Shown: piece by piece, positions 16,144-24,636 of the stretch
Layout of the letters: every line of letters starts with the position of its first letter
Numbering within the stretch: position 1 is the stretch's first letter
From: Leifsonia sp052114085
GTDB taxonomy: Bacteria; Actinomycetota; Actinomycetes; Actinomycetales; Microbacteriaceae
Assembly: GCF_052114085.1 (NCBI RefSeq)
Contig: NZ_JBFREB010000001.1
Coordinates: 2,418,001 to 2,482,000, forward strand
Length of the DNA stretch: 64,000 nt
Direction of reading: 5' to 3'
Notes under the pieces: generated by a model
Seen by the model: only the letters and a program-made list of their open reading frames with translations
Told to the model about the DNA's origin: nothing
The model's database searches: none
Position numbers and translations under genes: made by a program

Positions 16144-17490
16144 TCAGATCCTCGAGGTCTTGATGGCCGTGGTGTCCAGGCGCGGGTTGAAGGATGCCGT
16201 CACCGGCGCGTTGTCGGAGTGCTGCGGGGCGAACCAGGTACCGATGAAGGCGATGAGTGCGAGCGCACCGAAGAACCAGATGGCCGACCAGAAGCTCCCG
16301 GTCACTGCGATGAGCCCGGCCGCAATCGCCGGGGAGAGTCCGCCCCAGACGGCCGCGCCGATCCCGTACGACAGCGACATCGACGTGTAGCGGGCCTGCG
16401 GGCGGAACATCTGGGTCATCACGGTGGACAGCGGCGCCCACGCCCCGCTCAGGGTGATGCGGATGACGGTGACGAAGATGTAGATGAGCGTCACCTGGTG
16501 GTTCTGGATCACCAGCACCAGCGGGATCACGGCGAGGAACGACAGCACCGTGCCGAGCATGATCACGCGCTTGCCGCCCCACTTGTCACCGAGGATCGCG
16601 AGCGGCAGGGTGACCAGGGCTTCCACGAAGGACGCGATCGTCATGGCGCCGAGGATGATGCCGGCGTTCAGGCCGACCTCCGGGCTGGTGGCGAAGTTCT
16701 GCACGAAGGTGGTGGCGATCACGTAGCCGCCGGACGACATCGCGATGATGCAGAAGCCGAGCAGGATGGGCAGCCAGTTGTTCCGCAGTGCGAAGAGGAG
16801 CGGAGTCGACTGCGTGTGTCCCTCGATCTTCTCCTCGAACACCGGGGTCTCCTCCACCCGGTAGCGCACCCAGATGCCCACGCCGATCAGCACGATGCTG
16901 AACAGGAACGGGATGCGCCATCCCCAGGTCAGGAGCACTTCGTCGCCCATCCCCGCGAGAATCCAGAACGCGCCGGAGGCCAACAGGGCGCCGAGCGGGT
17001 TTCCGAGCTGTGTGAAGCCGCCGTAGAAGGTCTTGAACTTCGGCGGGGCGCTCTCGACCGACATCAGGCTCGCGCCGCCCCACTCGCCGCCGACCGCGAG
17101 GCCCTGGGCGATGCGGAGCACGATGAGCAGGATGGGCGCCAGAATTCCGATGGTGTTGTAGCCGGGCAGGCAGCCGACCAGCACGGTCGCGATGCCCATC
17201 AGGAAGAGCGTGATGGTGAGCGCGCGCTTGCGGCCGAGCTTGTCGCCGATGTGGCCGAAGATGATGCCGCCGAGCGGGCGCATGAAGTAGGCCACGGCGT
17301 AGGTGCCGAACGACGCGAGCGTGCCGAGCGCGTGGTTGATCTCGGGGAAGAAGACCTGCGGGAAGACGATGGCGGCGGCGGTCGCGTAGACGTAGAAGTC
17401 GTACCACTCGATGGTCGTGCCGACCACCGAAGCCAGACCGGCCTTCAGGGCGCGGGCGTGGCCTGTGGTTTGCGTTGCTGTGACGGACAC
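16144..17490 (-). CDS. MFS metabolite:H+ symporter (MHS family)
   Basis: A 448-aa, 12-helix carrier from GTG 17490; AAAGGAG lies six bases before it. ASVVGTTIEWYDFYVYATAAA at the N-terminus, HIGDKLGRKRAL in loop 2-3 and QGLAVGGEWGGASLM in helix 5 are signature segments of the MHS group (proline/betaine, shikimate, dicarboxylate symporters). First gene of the five-gene cluster and probably its importer. Divergent from the Lrp-type regulator gene. Confidence 0.88.
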   Translation of the reverse strand: MSVTATQTTGHARALKAGLASVVGTTIEWYDFYVYATAAAIVFPQVFFPEINHALGTLASFGTYAVAYFMRPLGGIIFGHIGDKLGRKRALTITLFLMGIATVLVGCLPGYNTIGILAPILLIVLRIAQGLAVGGEWGGASLMSVESAPPKFKTFYGGFTQLGNPLGALLASGAFWILAGMGDEVLLTWGWRIPFLFSIVLIGVGIWVRYRVEETPVFEEKIEGHTQSTPLLFALRNNWLPILLGFCIIAMSSGGYVIATTFVQNFATSPEVGLNAGIILGAMTIASFVEALVTLPLAILGDKWGGKRVIMLGTVLSFLAVIPLVLVIQNHQVTLIYIFVTVIRITLSGAWAPLSTVMTQMFRPQARYTSMSLSYGIGAAVWGGLSPAIAAGLIAVTGSFWSAIWFFGALALIAFIGTWFAPQHSDNAPVTASFNPRLDTTAIKTSRI

Positions 17491-17676
17491 ACAAAGCTCC
17501 TTTGCTCGTAGTGAAGTGAAGTCTCACGCCGCGTGATGCGATGCGCAAGCGCACATCGGCGTCGCGCGCGGTTCGCCGCCGTCGTTCTGCGTGATCGGAT
17601 GATCAAAACTATCGCGATTCGTCCGCTGGGGAATTCGTGTTCCGACGATCTGCCGCGCCGAGCGGGCGATTCCAGG

Positions 17677-17682
17677 TATTCT
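17677..17682 (+). promoter_or_regulatory. -10 box for the leaderless Lrp-type gene
   Basis: TATTCT ends six bases before GTG 17689; no ribosome site is present, which supports this start over upstream ATG/GTG codons in the same frame. Confidence 0.5.
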
Positions 17683-17688
17683 GCCGAT

Positions 17689-18627
17689 GTGCCCACCCGA
17701 CCCGACAGGACCGCCCCCGATCGCGACAGCGACTCGCTCGACAGCAGCCTCGTCCGCGCCCTGCAGGGGGACGGCCGCGCCAGCATCCACGAGCTCGCCC
17801 GGACCCTCGGCGTCTCTCGCGACCTCGTCTCGCGCCGGCTCGGGACGCTGATCGGACGGGACGGCCTGCGGGTGGTCGCCGCCCTCGACCCCGGTTTCGC
17901 CGGCCTCAACGTGCTCATCCACGGGATGGTCGGGATCGACGGCCGCGCCCGTCCCGTCGCCGAGCAGATCGCCGAGCTGCCCGACACCGTCTTCGTGTCG
18001 CTCGTGGGCGGCTCCTCCCCCGTCGTGTTCGAGTCGCGCCACGGCGACACCGACGAGCTGCACGCCACCCTCTCCGCCATCCGGCGCATCCCGGGCGTGC
18101 ACGGCCTGCGCGTCAGCACATACGACGCACTGCTGAAGGAGTTCATCACCGCCGCCTCGGTCACCGAACTGCGGCTCGACCGCCTGGACCACGACCTCAT
18201 CGCGGTCCTCCAGGACGACGGCCGCGCCAGCTACCGCACCCTGGCCGACACGGTACGCCTCTCCCCCTCCTCCGCCCGCGCGCGGGTGCGCCGTCTGCTC
18301 GACGCCGGCGTCATCCGCATCGCTGCCATCGACGCCGGCGGCCTCTCCCGCAACCGCGTCGCCGTCGGCGTGGGGATCTCGCTGCGCGGGGACGCAGAAC
18401 CCGTGCACCGCTACCTCGTGGACACGCAGGCGGTGGACTTGGCGGCGGACGCACACGGCGCCTACGACGTGATCGCGACGATCGTGGGGACTACGCGCAC
18501 GGGCGTGCTCGACGTGATCGAGGAGTTGCGCGCGCTGCCCGAGGTCGGCTCCCTCGAATCGTGGGCACACCTCGACATCATCAAGGAGGACTACACGCGC
18601 ACGCTGGGACGGATCGTGCGGGGCTAG
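17689..18627 (+). CDS. two-module Lrp/AsnC-type regulator
   Basis: A 312-aa protein made of two Lrp-like units in tandem. Unit 1: HTH residues about 15-60 (LVRALQGDGRASIHELART, VSRDLVSRRLG) and RAM-like domain to about 155. Unit 2: HTH about 165-210 (LIAVLQDDGRASYRTLADTV, LSPSSARARVRRLL) and RAM-like domain to 312. Doubled Lrp proteins occur in actinobacteria. It is divergent from the permease-led cluster and so probably senses an amino acid or its breakdown product and controls that cluster. GTG 17689 is chosen for its -10 box. Confidence 0.82.
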   Translation: MPTRPDRTAPDRDSDSLDSSLVRALQGDGRASIHELARTLGVSRDLVSRRLGTLIGRDGLRVVAALDPGFAGLNVLIHGMVGIDGRARPVAEQIAELPDTVFVSLVGGSSPVVFESRHGDTDELHATLSAIRRIPGVHGLRVSTYDALLKEFITAASVTELRLDRLDHDLIAVLQDDGRASYRTLADTVRLSPSSARARVRRLLDAGVIRIAAIDAGGLSRNRVAVGVGISLRGDAEPVHRYLVDTQAVDLAADAHGAYDVIATIVGTTRTGVLDVIEELRALPEVGSLESWAHLDIIKEDYTRTLGRIVRG

Positions 18628-18691
18628 CCGGTCACAGTGTCCCCGGTCCGTGCGACCATCGCCCTGAGCGAGCGAGCGATCGGAGACAGGG

Positions 18692-19888
18692 ATGCGGGGC
18701 GAGGCGACCGTGCTGCACGCCGATCTCGACGCGTTCTACGCCTCGGTCGAGCAGCGCGATGCGCCCGCGCTGCGCGGCCGTCCGGTCATCGTCGGTGGCG
18801 GCGTCGTGCTGGCGGCGAGCTACGAGGCGAAGGCGCGCGGAGTGCGCACCGCGATGGGAGGCCGCCAGGCGCGCGACCTCTGCCCCGAGGCCATCGTCGT
18901 CCCGCCACGGATGGATGCCTATTCCGCCGCCAGCAAGGACGTGTTCGCGATCTTCCGCGACACCACCCCGCTCGTCGAGGGTTTGTCGATCGACGAGGCG
19001 TTCCTGGAGGTCGGAGGGCTCAGACGGATCGCCGGCGCCCCCGAGCAGATCGCGACACGATTGCGGGAGCGCGTTCGAGCGGAGGTCGGTCTCGCCATCT
19101 CGGTCGGGATCGCACGCACCAAGTTCCTCGCCAAGGTCGCCAGCGCCGTCAGCAAGCCCGACGGCCTCCTCCTGGTCGAGCCCGACCGGGAGCAGGAGTT
19201 CCTGCTCCCCCTCCCCGTGGAACGCCTGTGGGGCGTCGGCGCCGTCACCGCCGAGAAGCTGCACAGGCTCGGCATCCGCACCGTCGGTCAGCTCGCCGAG
19301 CTGGAGGAGGCCACGGCCGAGAGGCTGCTCGGTACGGCGACCGGAGCGCACCTGCACGCGCTGGCCCGGCTGCGGGATCCGCGCCCGGTCAACGCCACGA
19401 AGCGGCGCGGGTCCATCGGCTCCCAGCGCGCCCTCGGTAGCCGTCCGCGCACGCCCGAAGAACTCGACCTCATCCTCACCCAGATCATCGACCGCCTCGC
19501 GCGCCGGCTCCGCGACGGCGATCGCACCTGCCGCACCGTCGTGCTGCGACTCCGCTTCGGCGACTTCACGAAAGCCACCCGCTCGCGCACGCTCGGCTTC
19601 CCCACCGACCGCACGTCCGTGCTGCTCGGCATCGCCCGCGGCCTCCTCGCCGCCGCTCAGCCGGCGATCACGGAACGCGGCATCACCCTCATCGGCATCT
19701 CGCTGTCGCAGCTGGGACGCTCGGACACCTTCCAGCCCGAACTCACGATCGACTGGGACGACGGGGCGCGCCTCGACTCCGTGCTCGACGCCGTCCGCGA
19801 CCGTTTCGGCGCGACCTCAGTATCCCGTGCCGCGCACCTCGGTCGGGATCCCGGCTGGTCGACCCCACTCCTCCCGGAGCACGAATGA
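18692..19888 (+). CDS. dinB: DNA polymerase IV, Y family
   Basis: A 398-aa translesion polymerase. Palm motif DLDAFYASVEQ (residues about 11-21) supplies the first catalytic Asp, and LSIDEAFLEV (about 101-110) the Asp-Glu pair; YEAKARGVRTAM is the substrate-contact segment. The thumb HhH (VGAVTAEKLHRLGIRTV) and little-finger domain (about 235-345) follow. No canonical beta-clamp binding pentapeptide is obvious at the very end. A monocistronic gene just after the Lrp-type regulator. Confidence 0.9.
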   Translation: MRGEATVLHADLDAFYASVEQRDAPALRGRPVIVGGGVVLAASYEAKARGVRTAMGGRQARDLCPEAIVVPPRMDAYSAASKDVFAIFRDTTPLVEGLSIDEAFLEVGGLRRIAGAPEQIATRLRERVRAEVGLAISVGIARTKFLAKVASAVSKPDGLLLVEPDREQEFLLPLPVERLWGVGAVTAEKLHRLGIRTVGQLAELEEATAERLLGTATGAHLHALARLRDPRPVNATKRRGSIGSQRALGSRPRTPEELDLILTQIIDRLARRLRDGDRTCRTVVLRLRFGDFTKATRSRTLGFPTDRTSVLLGIARGLLAAAQPAITERGITLIGISLSQLGRSDTFQPELTIDWDDGARLDSVLDAVRDRFGATSVSRAAHLGRDPGWSTPLLPEHE

Positions 19889-19951
19889 CGCTCCCTTAGC
19901 TGGCTCGGGCTGCCTTGGCTAGTCTGGCTGCGTCGATGTGGAGGCTCCGCG

Positions 19952-21025
19952 ATGCACCAGCTCACCCGCGACCAGGCGCGCCGCATCGCCGTGCAGGCGC
20001 AGCTCCTGGAAGCCGACCGCCCTGACGACGTCGTGGGGATCGCCGAGCAACTCGGCGCCATCAAGATCGATCCGACGGCCACCATCGCGCCCGCGGAGCA
20101 CACGATTCTCTGGTCGCGGATCGGCTCGACGTACGACAGGGCCCAGCTGTCGAAGGCCGTCGAGTCGGACCGGCTGCTGTTCGAGTTCGATGGAGCCTTC
20201 CGTCCGGTGAGTCTGCTGCCGCTGATGTTGCCGGCCATGCGGCGCTGGCCGCGGCGGGAGAGCAGCCGGCAGTGGTTGGAGGCGAACGACCGTTTCCGCA
20301 GGGAGGTCCTCGCGCGGCTTCGAGCGGAGGGCCCACTCCTGGCGAGCCAGATTCCGGATACCGCCGACCTCGTCCGGCCGCCGGATGGCTGGTACGGGCC
20401 CAACCAGGTCGTGCACATGCTCGACTTCCTGCAACGGCAAGGCGTGGTCGCAATCGTGGGGCGTGAAGGGCGCCATCGGCGTTGGGACCTGGCCGAGCGT
20501 GTGTACCCGCACGATCTCCCCGACTACAGCTACGCCGATGCCGAACGGATGCTCGACGAGCGCAGGCTGCAGGCGGCCGGCATCGCCAAGCAGCGATCGC
20601 CCTGGACTCCAGTCGGGGAGGCAGGTGAGCCCGCGGTGGTCGAGGGCCTGCGCCAGAAGTATCGCGTCGACCCCGAGGCGCTCACCGCGCTCGAAAGCGA
20701 TGAAGGCGGCCGGGCCGTGTTCCTCAGCCCGTACGACGGCCTGCTCTTCGATCGTCCCCGGCTGCACGAGCTCTTCGAGTTCGACTACGTGCTCGAGCAG
20801 TTCAAGCCGAAGCCGCAGCGCAGGTACGGATATTTCGCCCATCCGATCCTCATCGGCGATCGATTCGTGGGAACGCTCGACGCCGAAGTCGACAACGAGC
20901 GCGAAGAGCTCAGAGTCACGGCAGTCCACGAGTTCCTGCCCTTCGATGAGGACGAGCACGCCACGGTCGGCGCTGAGATCGCAGACCTCGGCAGGTGGTT
21001 GGGCGTCGACGTCCCGGAGTGGTGA
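19952..21025 (+). CDS. winged-helix protein of the YcaQ/AlkZ-like (HTH_42) family
   Basis: A 357-aa protein matching the tandem winged-helix fold of bacterial interstrand-crosslink glycosylases (YcaQ/AlkX, AlkZ): LTRDQARRIAVQAQLL at the N-terminus, then IKIDPTATIAPAEHTILWSR, and FLSPYDGLLFDRPRL plus GTLDAEVD in the C-terminal half. In characterised family members a Q-x-D or Q-x-Q motif precedes the proline; here the equivalent is K-I-D, so the first catalytic Gln is replaced. It may be a divergent glycosylase or a non-catalytic DNA-binding relative. Confidence 0.75.
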   Translation: MHQLTRDQARRIAVQAQLLEADRPDDVVGIAEQLGAIKIDPTATIAPAEHTILWSRIGSTYDRAQLSKAVESDRLLFEFDGAFRPVSLLPLMLPAMRRWPRRESSRQWLEANDRFRREVLARLRAEGPLLASQIPDTADLVRPPDGWYGPNQVVHMLDFLQRQGVVAIVGREGRHRRWDLAERVYPHDLPDYSYADAERMLDERRLQAAGIAKQRSPWTPVGEAGEPAVVEGLRQKYRVDPEALTALESDEGGRAVFLSPYDGLLFDRPRLHELFEFDYVLEQFKPKPQRRYGYFAHPILIGDRFVGTLDAEVDNEREELRVTAVHEFLPFDEDEHATVGAEIADLGRWLGVDVPEW

Positions 21026-21090
21026 TCGCCCGACGGGCCATCGCGACGGGTCGCCGCTGCGGGGCTGACCTTCGTAACACGAATGACGCG

Positions 21091-21438
21091 CTACCGCCCC
21101 TGACGTTTCTTGTAGGGCTTCGGCTGGCCCTTCACCGCCGGGGCGCGACCTTTGCCCTTGGAGGCTTTGGCTTTTCCGCCGGGCGGAACGACAGGCTTCT
21201 CGACCGGAGCTGGGGCCGCAGCGATCTCGTCCCGCGCCGTGGCAAGGAAAAGCACGCCGGCCTTGGTCAGACGGGTTCCCGCGGCGTCGCGGACGAAGAG
21301 CGGGGATCCCACCTCGTCTTCCAGCTTCGAGATCGAGGAGTACAGGGCAGCGAGAGGGATGTTGAGCGCCTTCGCCGCGCGCGGAAAATGCAACTCTTCG
21401 GCTACTGCGACGAATCGAACGAGCAGGGTGATATTCAC
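21091..21438 (-). CDS. short LysR-type HTH protein without effector domain
   Basis: A 115-aa protein from GTG 21438. Residues 1-62 are a complete LysR winged helix (LLVRFVAVAEELHFPRAAKA, then ISKLEDEVGSPLFVRD), but the 200-residue substrate-binding domain is absent and is replaced by a Pro/Ala/Lys-rich basic tail (KAKASKGKGRAPAVKG). It is coupled by GTGA to the gene at 21435-21809. The tail looks like a nucleic-acid or nucleoid-binding extension; DNA targets unknown. No later in-frame remnant of an effector domain is seen downstream, so it is not a simple frameshifted LysR gene. Confidence 0.65.
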   Translation of the reverse strand: MNITLLVRFVAVAEELHFPRAAKALNIPLAALYSSISKLEDEVGSPLFVRDAAGTRLTKAGVLFLATARDEIAAAPAPVEKPVVPPGGKAKASKGKGRAPAVKGQPKPYKKRQGR

Positions 21439-21809
21439 TCTGTGCCCTCCGGGCGCTCGAAGGTCATGGTGACCGAGGTTGCAGCGGGGTGGAAGTCGCC
21501 GGCCAAGCGGATGAGGTTGCGGCGCGAAGTCCATCCTCCGTCGCGGGATTGGGCGTGATCGGTCGTCTCCACGAACAGCTCGAACCGCCGGTCACCCTTC
21601 TCGGAGTTCAGCCAATCATGTACCTCCTCGATCGACGCGGCTCCCGTGATGCGCTGCGGGTCGTGTCGTGCCGCTTGGTCGACGTCATCCCCCGTCCAGA
21701 AGCAGACCCAATAGACGGATGCGTCCTCCTGCTGCAACTCGAAAAACGACTCATCCCACGTGGCTCGCACCGGGCCTCCTAGGTCCACTCGACTCAAGTA
21801 ACTTCGCAC
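21435..21809 (-). CDS. hypothetical protein coupled to the short LysR-like gene
   Basis: A 124-aa soluble protein. Segments VRATWDESFFELQQEDASVYWVCFW and FELFVETTD suggest an alternating strand fold; no known family recognised. Its TGA lies within the GTGA that starts the LysR-like gene, so the two are translationally coupled. It has several Trp (about 18, 35, 39 and 66) and no transmembrane segment or signal. Confidence 0.55.
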   Translation of the reverse strand: MRSYLSRVDLGGPVRATWDESFFELQQEDASVYWVCFWTGDDVDQAARHDPQRITGAASIEEVHDWLNSEKGDRRFELFVETTDHAQSRDGGWTSRRNLIRLAGDFHPAATSVTMTFERPEGTE

Positions 21810-21852
21810 ACCATGGTGCCCCCAGAGGCGAACCTGCGACCGTTTCCCGCAC

Positions 21853-22788
21853 CTATTTGAGTAGACCTTCTTTCGTCAGCCACTGCTGGGCCGCGGTCGA
21901 CGCCTGCGTCTTTGTCGCGCCCTCGACCTGGTCGCGGAGAGCGATCAAGTCGTCGGTCGTGAGCTTTGCCGAGATCGAGTCGAGCACGGAGGCGAGCTTG
22001 GTGCTGTAGATGCTCTTGTTCAGGAACGGTACGACGTTCTGCGCCGCGATCAGATGCTTCGGGTCGTCAAGCACCTTGAGCTTCTTCGACACCAGGTCGG
22101 GCGACGTGGTGTAGATGTCCGCGACCTGCACCGCGTTGTCGACGAGGGCTTTCACGGTCGCGGGTCCCCCGTAGTCCTCGATCGACGTGAAGGTCACCTT
22201 GGTCACGCCGTAGGTCTGCTTGAGCCCCGGGATGCCATACGGGAGTTCCCCGAATTGTGGGTTGGCACCGAGAGCGAACGGCTCGATCTTGGACAGGTCC
22301 CCGATCGAGGTGAGCCCGTTCTTGGCTGCTGCGGCCTGCGTGACCACGTACGCATCCTTATCCTCGGCCTGTGACGGCTTGAGGATCTGGAAATCGCTCG
22401 GCACGGCGGTCTTGAGGGCGCCGTCCACCTCTTCCGTGGTGCGCGCTGTGGCTTTGGTGTCGTAGAAGAACAGCAGGTTGCCGTTGTATTCGGGCATCAG
22501 GTTGATCGAACCGTCTTTGAGCGCGGGGATGGTGGTCTGGCGCGGTCCGAGATTGAACTTCGTGGAGACATCGAAGCCTGCGTTCTTGAGGGCGAGAGCA
22601 TACATGTTGCCCAAGATCTCGCTCTCGGGGAAGTTGAAGGATCCGACCACGATCTTCGCCCCGTCGGCGCCGCCGGTGGCGGGCGCGGCCTTCGTGGGAT
22701 CCGAGGTGGCGCAGCCCGAGAGCGCGAGCAGCGCGCTGATCCCGAGGATGCCCGCGAGAACGCGGGTCTTCTTTGTGGGCGTGAACAT
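21853..22788 (-). CDS. glycine betaine/choline-type ABC substrate-binding lipoprotein
   Basis: A 311-aa protein with a lipoprotein signal: basic MFTPTKKTR, hydrophobic core and lipobox LALSGC (Cys about 26). The mature part fits OpuAC/ProX-like binding proteins (KIVVGSFNFPESEILGNMYA, then LGPRQTTIPALKDGSINLMP and EYNGNLLFFYD). Last gene of a three-gene transporter unit, overlapping the upstream permease stop (TGATG). Ligand probably a quaternary amine such as glycine betaine; not proven by motifs. Confidence 0.87.
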   Translation of the reverse strand: MFTPTKKTRVLAGILGISALLALSGCATSDPTKAAPATGGADGAKIVVGSFNFPESEILGNMYALALKNAGFDVSTKFNLGPRQTTIPALKDGSINLMPEYNGNLLFFYDTKATARTTEEVDGALKTAVPSDFQILKPSQAEDKDAYVVTQAAAAKNGLTSIGDLSKIEPFALGANPQFGELPYGIPGLKQTYGVTKVTFTSIEDYGGPATVKALVDNAVQVADIYTTSPDLVSKKLKVLDDPKHLIAAQNVVPFLNKSIYSTKLASVLDSISAKLTTDDLIALRDQVEGATKTQASTAAQQWLTKEGLLK

Positions 22789-23564
22789 CAGTTGTACCTT
22801 TCTTCGGCGGACGGGCCGCTGGTGCGGGCCGCAGAGGACAAAACGAGGGGCTCGGACACGGCGCGTGCTGGTCGACGATGTACGTCGCGCCGCGTGAGCC
22901 GCTGGACGAGAGCGAACAGACCGTCGACCGTGAGGGCGAGCGCCGTGACCAGCAGAGCGCCACCCAGGATCCGGTTGTTGTCATTGAGACTGATCCCCGA
23001 CGCGATGATGGCGCCGAGGCCACCCAGCGAGATGTACGACGCGATCACCGCGGTTGCGATGACCTGCAGCACCGCGGCTCGGATCCCTCCGATGATCAGG
23101 GGCAGGGATAGCGGGATCTCGACCTTGGTCAGCACCTGGAACTCGGTCATCCCCACCGACCGCGCGGCATCGACGACGTCCTGGTCGACGGACTCGACGC
23201 CGGCGTACGCCCCGGCAAGGATCGAGGGGACGGCGAGCACGATGAACGCGATCATGGAGGCGATGAACGCGGTCGCGGTGAAGGGCACCGTCAGTCCGAT
23301 CACGACGAACAGAGCGCCGAGCAGTCCGAGGGTGGGCAGTGCCCGCATCGCACCACTGAACCCGATGACGAACTGGCGCCCGCGCCCGGTGTGGCCGATG
23401 TAGAAGCCCAACGGCAGGGCGATCACCGCAGCGATCGCGACCGCGACGACGGTGTACAGCAGGTGTTCGATGATCCGGTCTTGGATGGGTAGCGGGCTTT
23501 GGGACCCGGGCACCCAGTTGGCCGGATCGGCGAGCCACGCGAGTGCGTTGAGGAAGAACTGCAT
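22788..23564 (-). CDS. betaine-type ABC transporter permease
   Basis: A 258-aa integral membrane protein from ATG 23564, with the EAA-like loop VDAARSVGMTEFQVLTKVEIPLSLP (about residues 138-162) that contacts the ATPase. About five to six membrane segments as in OpuBB/OpuBD-type permeases. It starts two bases after the stop of the partner permease. Confidence 0.86.
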   Translation of the reverse strand: MQFFLNALAWLADPANWVPGSQSPLPIQDRIIEHLLYTVVAVAIAAVIALPLGFYIGHTGRGRQFVIGFSGAMRALPTLGLLGALFVVIGLTVPFTATAFIASMIAFIVLAVPSILAGAYAGVESVDQDVVDAARSVGMTEFQVLTKVEIPLSLPLIIGGIRAAVLQVIATAVIASYISLGGLGAIIASGISLNDNNRILGGALLVTALALTVDGLFALVQRLTRRDVHRRPARAVSEPLVLSSAARTSGPSAEERYN

Positions 23565-23566
23565 GG

Positions 23567-24250
23567 TCAGGCTCCCCGCTCGAGAACGACAAGGGATGCC
23601 CGACGTTCGCGGCGCCGCAGGGGCCGGGGCCAGCGCATCAGGGAGCGTCCGATGAGAACCAGGATCGTGTCGAAGACGAGTGCGATCAGCAGGCTCGCGA
23701 CGACTCCGACCATGATCTCTTCGAAGAATTGGCGTTGCATGCCGTCGGTGAACAGGTAACCCAGATTGGCGGAGCCGACGAGCGCTCCAACCGAGACCAA
23801 AGCGACCGTGCTCGCCGAAACCACTCTCATCCCTGCCAGCAGGACGGGACCGGCCAGCGGGAGTTCGACCCCCCAGAACAGCGACCAGCGGGAGTGACCG
23901 ACGGCCGTCGCGGCCTCGATGGCGTCGGTCGGGACGGAGACGAACGCATCCGAGGCGGAGCGCACCATCACAGCGACCGCATAGATGGTCAGTGCGACGA
24001 CGATGTTCACGGGATCGGTGATCCGCGTGCCCAGCAGATACGGGAGGATCACAAAGAGAGGGAGCGACGGAATCGTGTAGAGCAGACTCCCGCCGCCGAC
24101 GATGATCGACCGCCAGGGCTTCCACCGGCTGGCGAGCCAGCCCAGAGGCACGGCTGCGATGAACCCGATCAGAATCGGGGGGATGCTCAAGAGAACATGG
24201 TTGAGCGTGAGCTCGCCGATGAGGCTGATATTCGAAATGATCCAGCCCAT
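23567..24250 (-). CDS. betaine-type ABC transporter permease
   Basis: A 227-aa integral membrane protein; the ATPase-contact loop is AIEAATAVGHSRWSLFWGVELPL. First gene of the unit in this window. In typical opu operons an ATP-binding gene precedes it, but here the preceding 386 bases hold no ATPase, so the ATPase must be supplied in trans or has been lost. AT-rich DNA at 24309-24335 probably contains the promoter. Confidence 0.85.
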   Translation of the reverse strand: MGWIISNISLIGELTLNHVLLSIPPILIGFIAAVPLGWLASRWKPWRSIIVGGGSLLYTIPSLPLFVILPYLLGTRITDPVNIVVALTIYAVAVMVRSASDAFVSVPTDAIEAATAVGHSRWSLFWGVELPLAGPVLLAGMRVVSASTVALVSVGALVGSANLGYLFTDGMQRQFFEEIMVGVVASLLIALVFDTILVLIGRSLMRWPRPLRRRERRASLVVLERGA

Positions 24251-24636
24251 GCAACCGATCCGTTCGCCAAGGAAGACGCGCGCCCTGCCGAGAATCGTTC
24301 GGCACAGCCTATTTATCTATCTTAGCTAGCAATTTCGCAAGTGCGGCTGAGCCGAATGCCCCGATCGCCCACCGTGTCGTTCCCCGTGACCGAAGATCAG
24401 CTTCGACCCCTGCGCCGGTGACGGGTGAGGTGAAGCTCGCACGCAAGAACCCGTGGGTGACCTCCCAGTCGACCAGGCGTGAGTCGAACGCGGCGGAGCG
24501 CGCGAGCGTTGAGGTGTGTGCTCGAGCGAGGAGTAGAACCGGCTGCCCGCAAGCCTCCCGTCGTTGAGGGAGGTCCGCCTACGGAAAGCACACACCCACG
24601 ACGCGCCTCCGTCGGGATGAGTGGGAGGATGGACGC
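24251..24636. other. 386-bp divergent intergenic region, no gene seen
   Basis: It lies between the permease and phosphotransferase genes. An AT-rich stretch (TATTTATCTATCTTAGCTAG, 24309-24328) stands out from the GC-rich surroundings and suits the promoter of the ABC genes. I see no ABC ATPase remnant in any frame. Confidence 0.5.

Noticed and set aside
12854..16582. A 1242-codon open frame on the minus strand
   Set aside because: Only 14452-12854 codes for the ThDP enzyme; the upstream part is Arg/His-rich shadow over the amidohydrolase gene in another frame.
14443..17511. A 1022-codon open frame on the plus strand
   Set aside because: Antisense shadow of the amidohydrolase and permease genes; composition dominated by Arg, Val, Gly, with no start signal.
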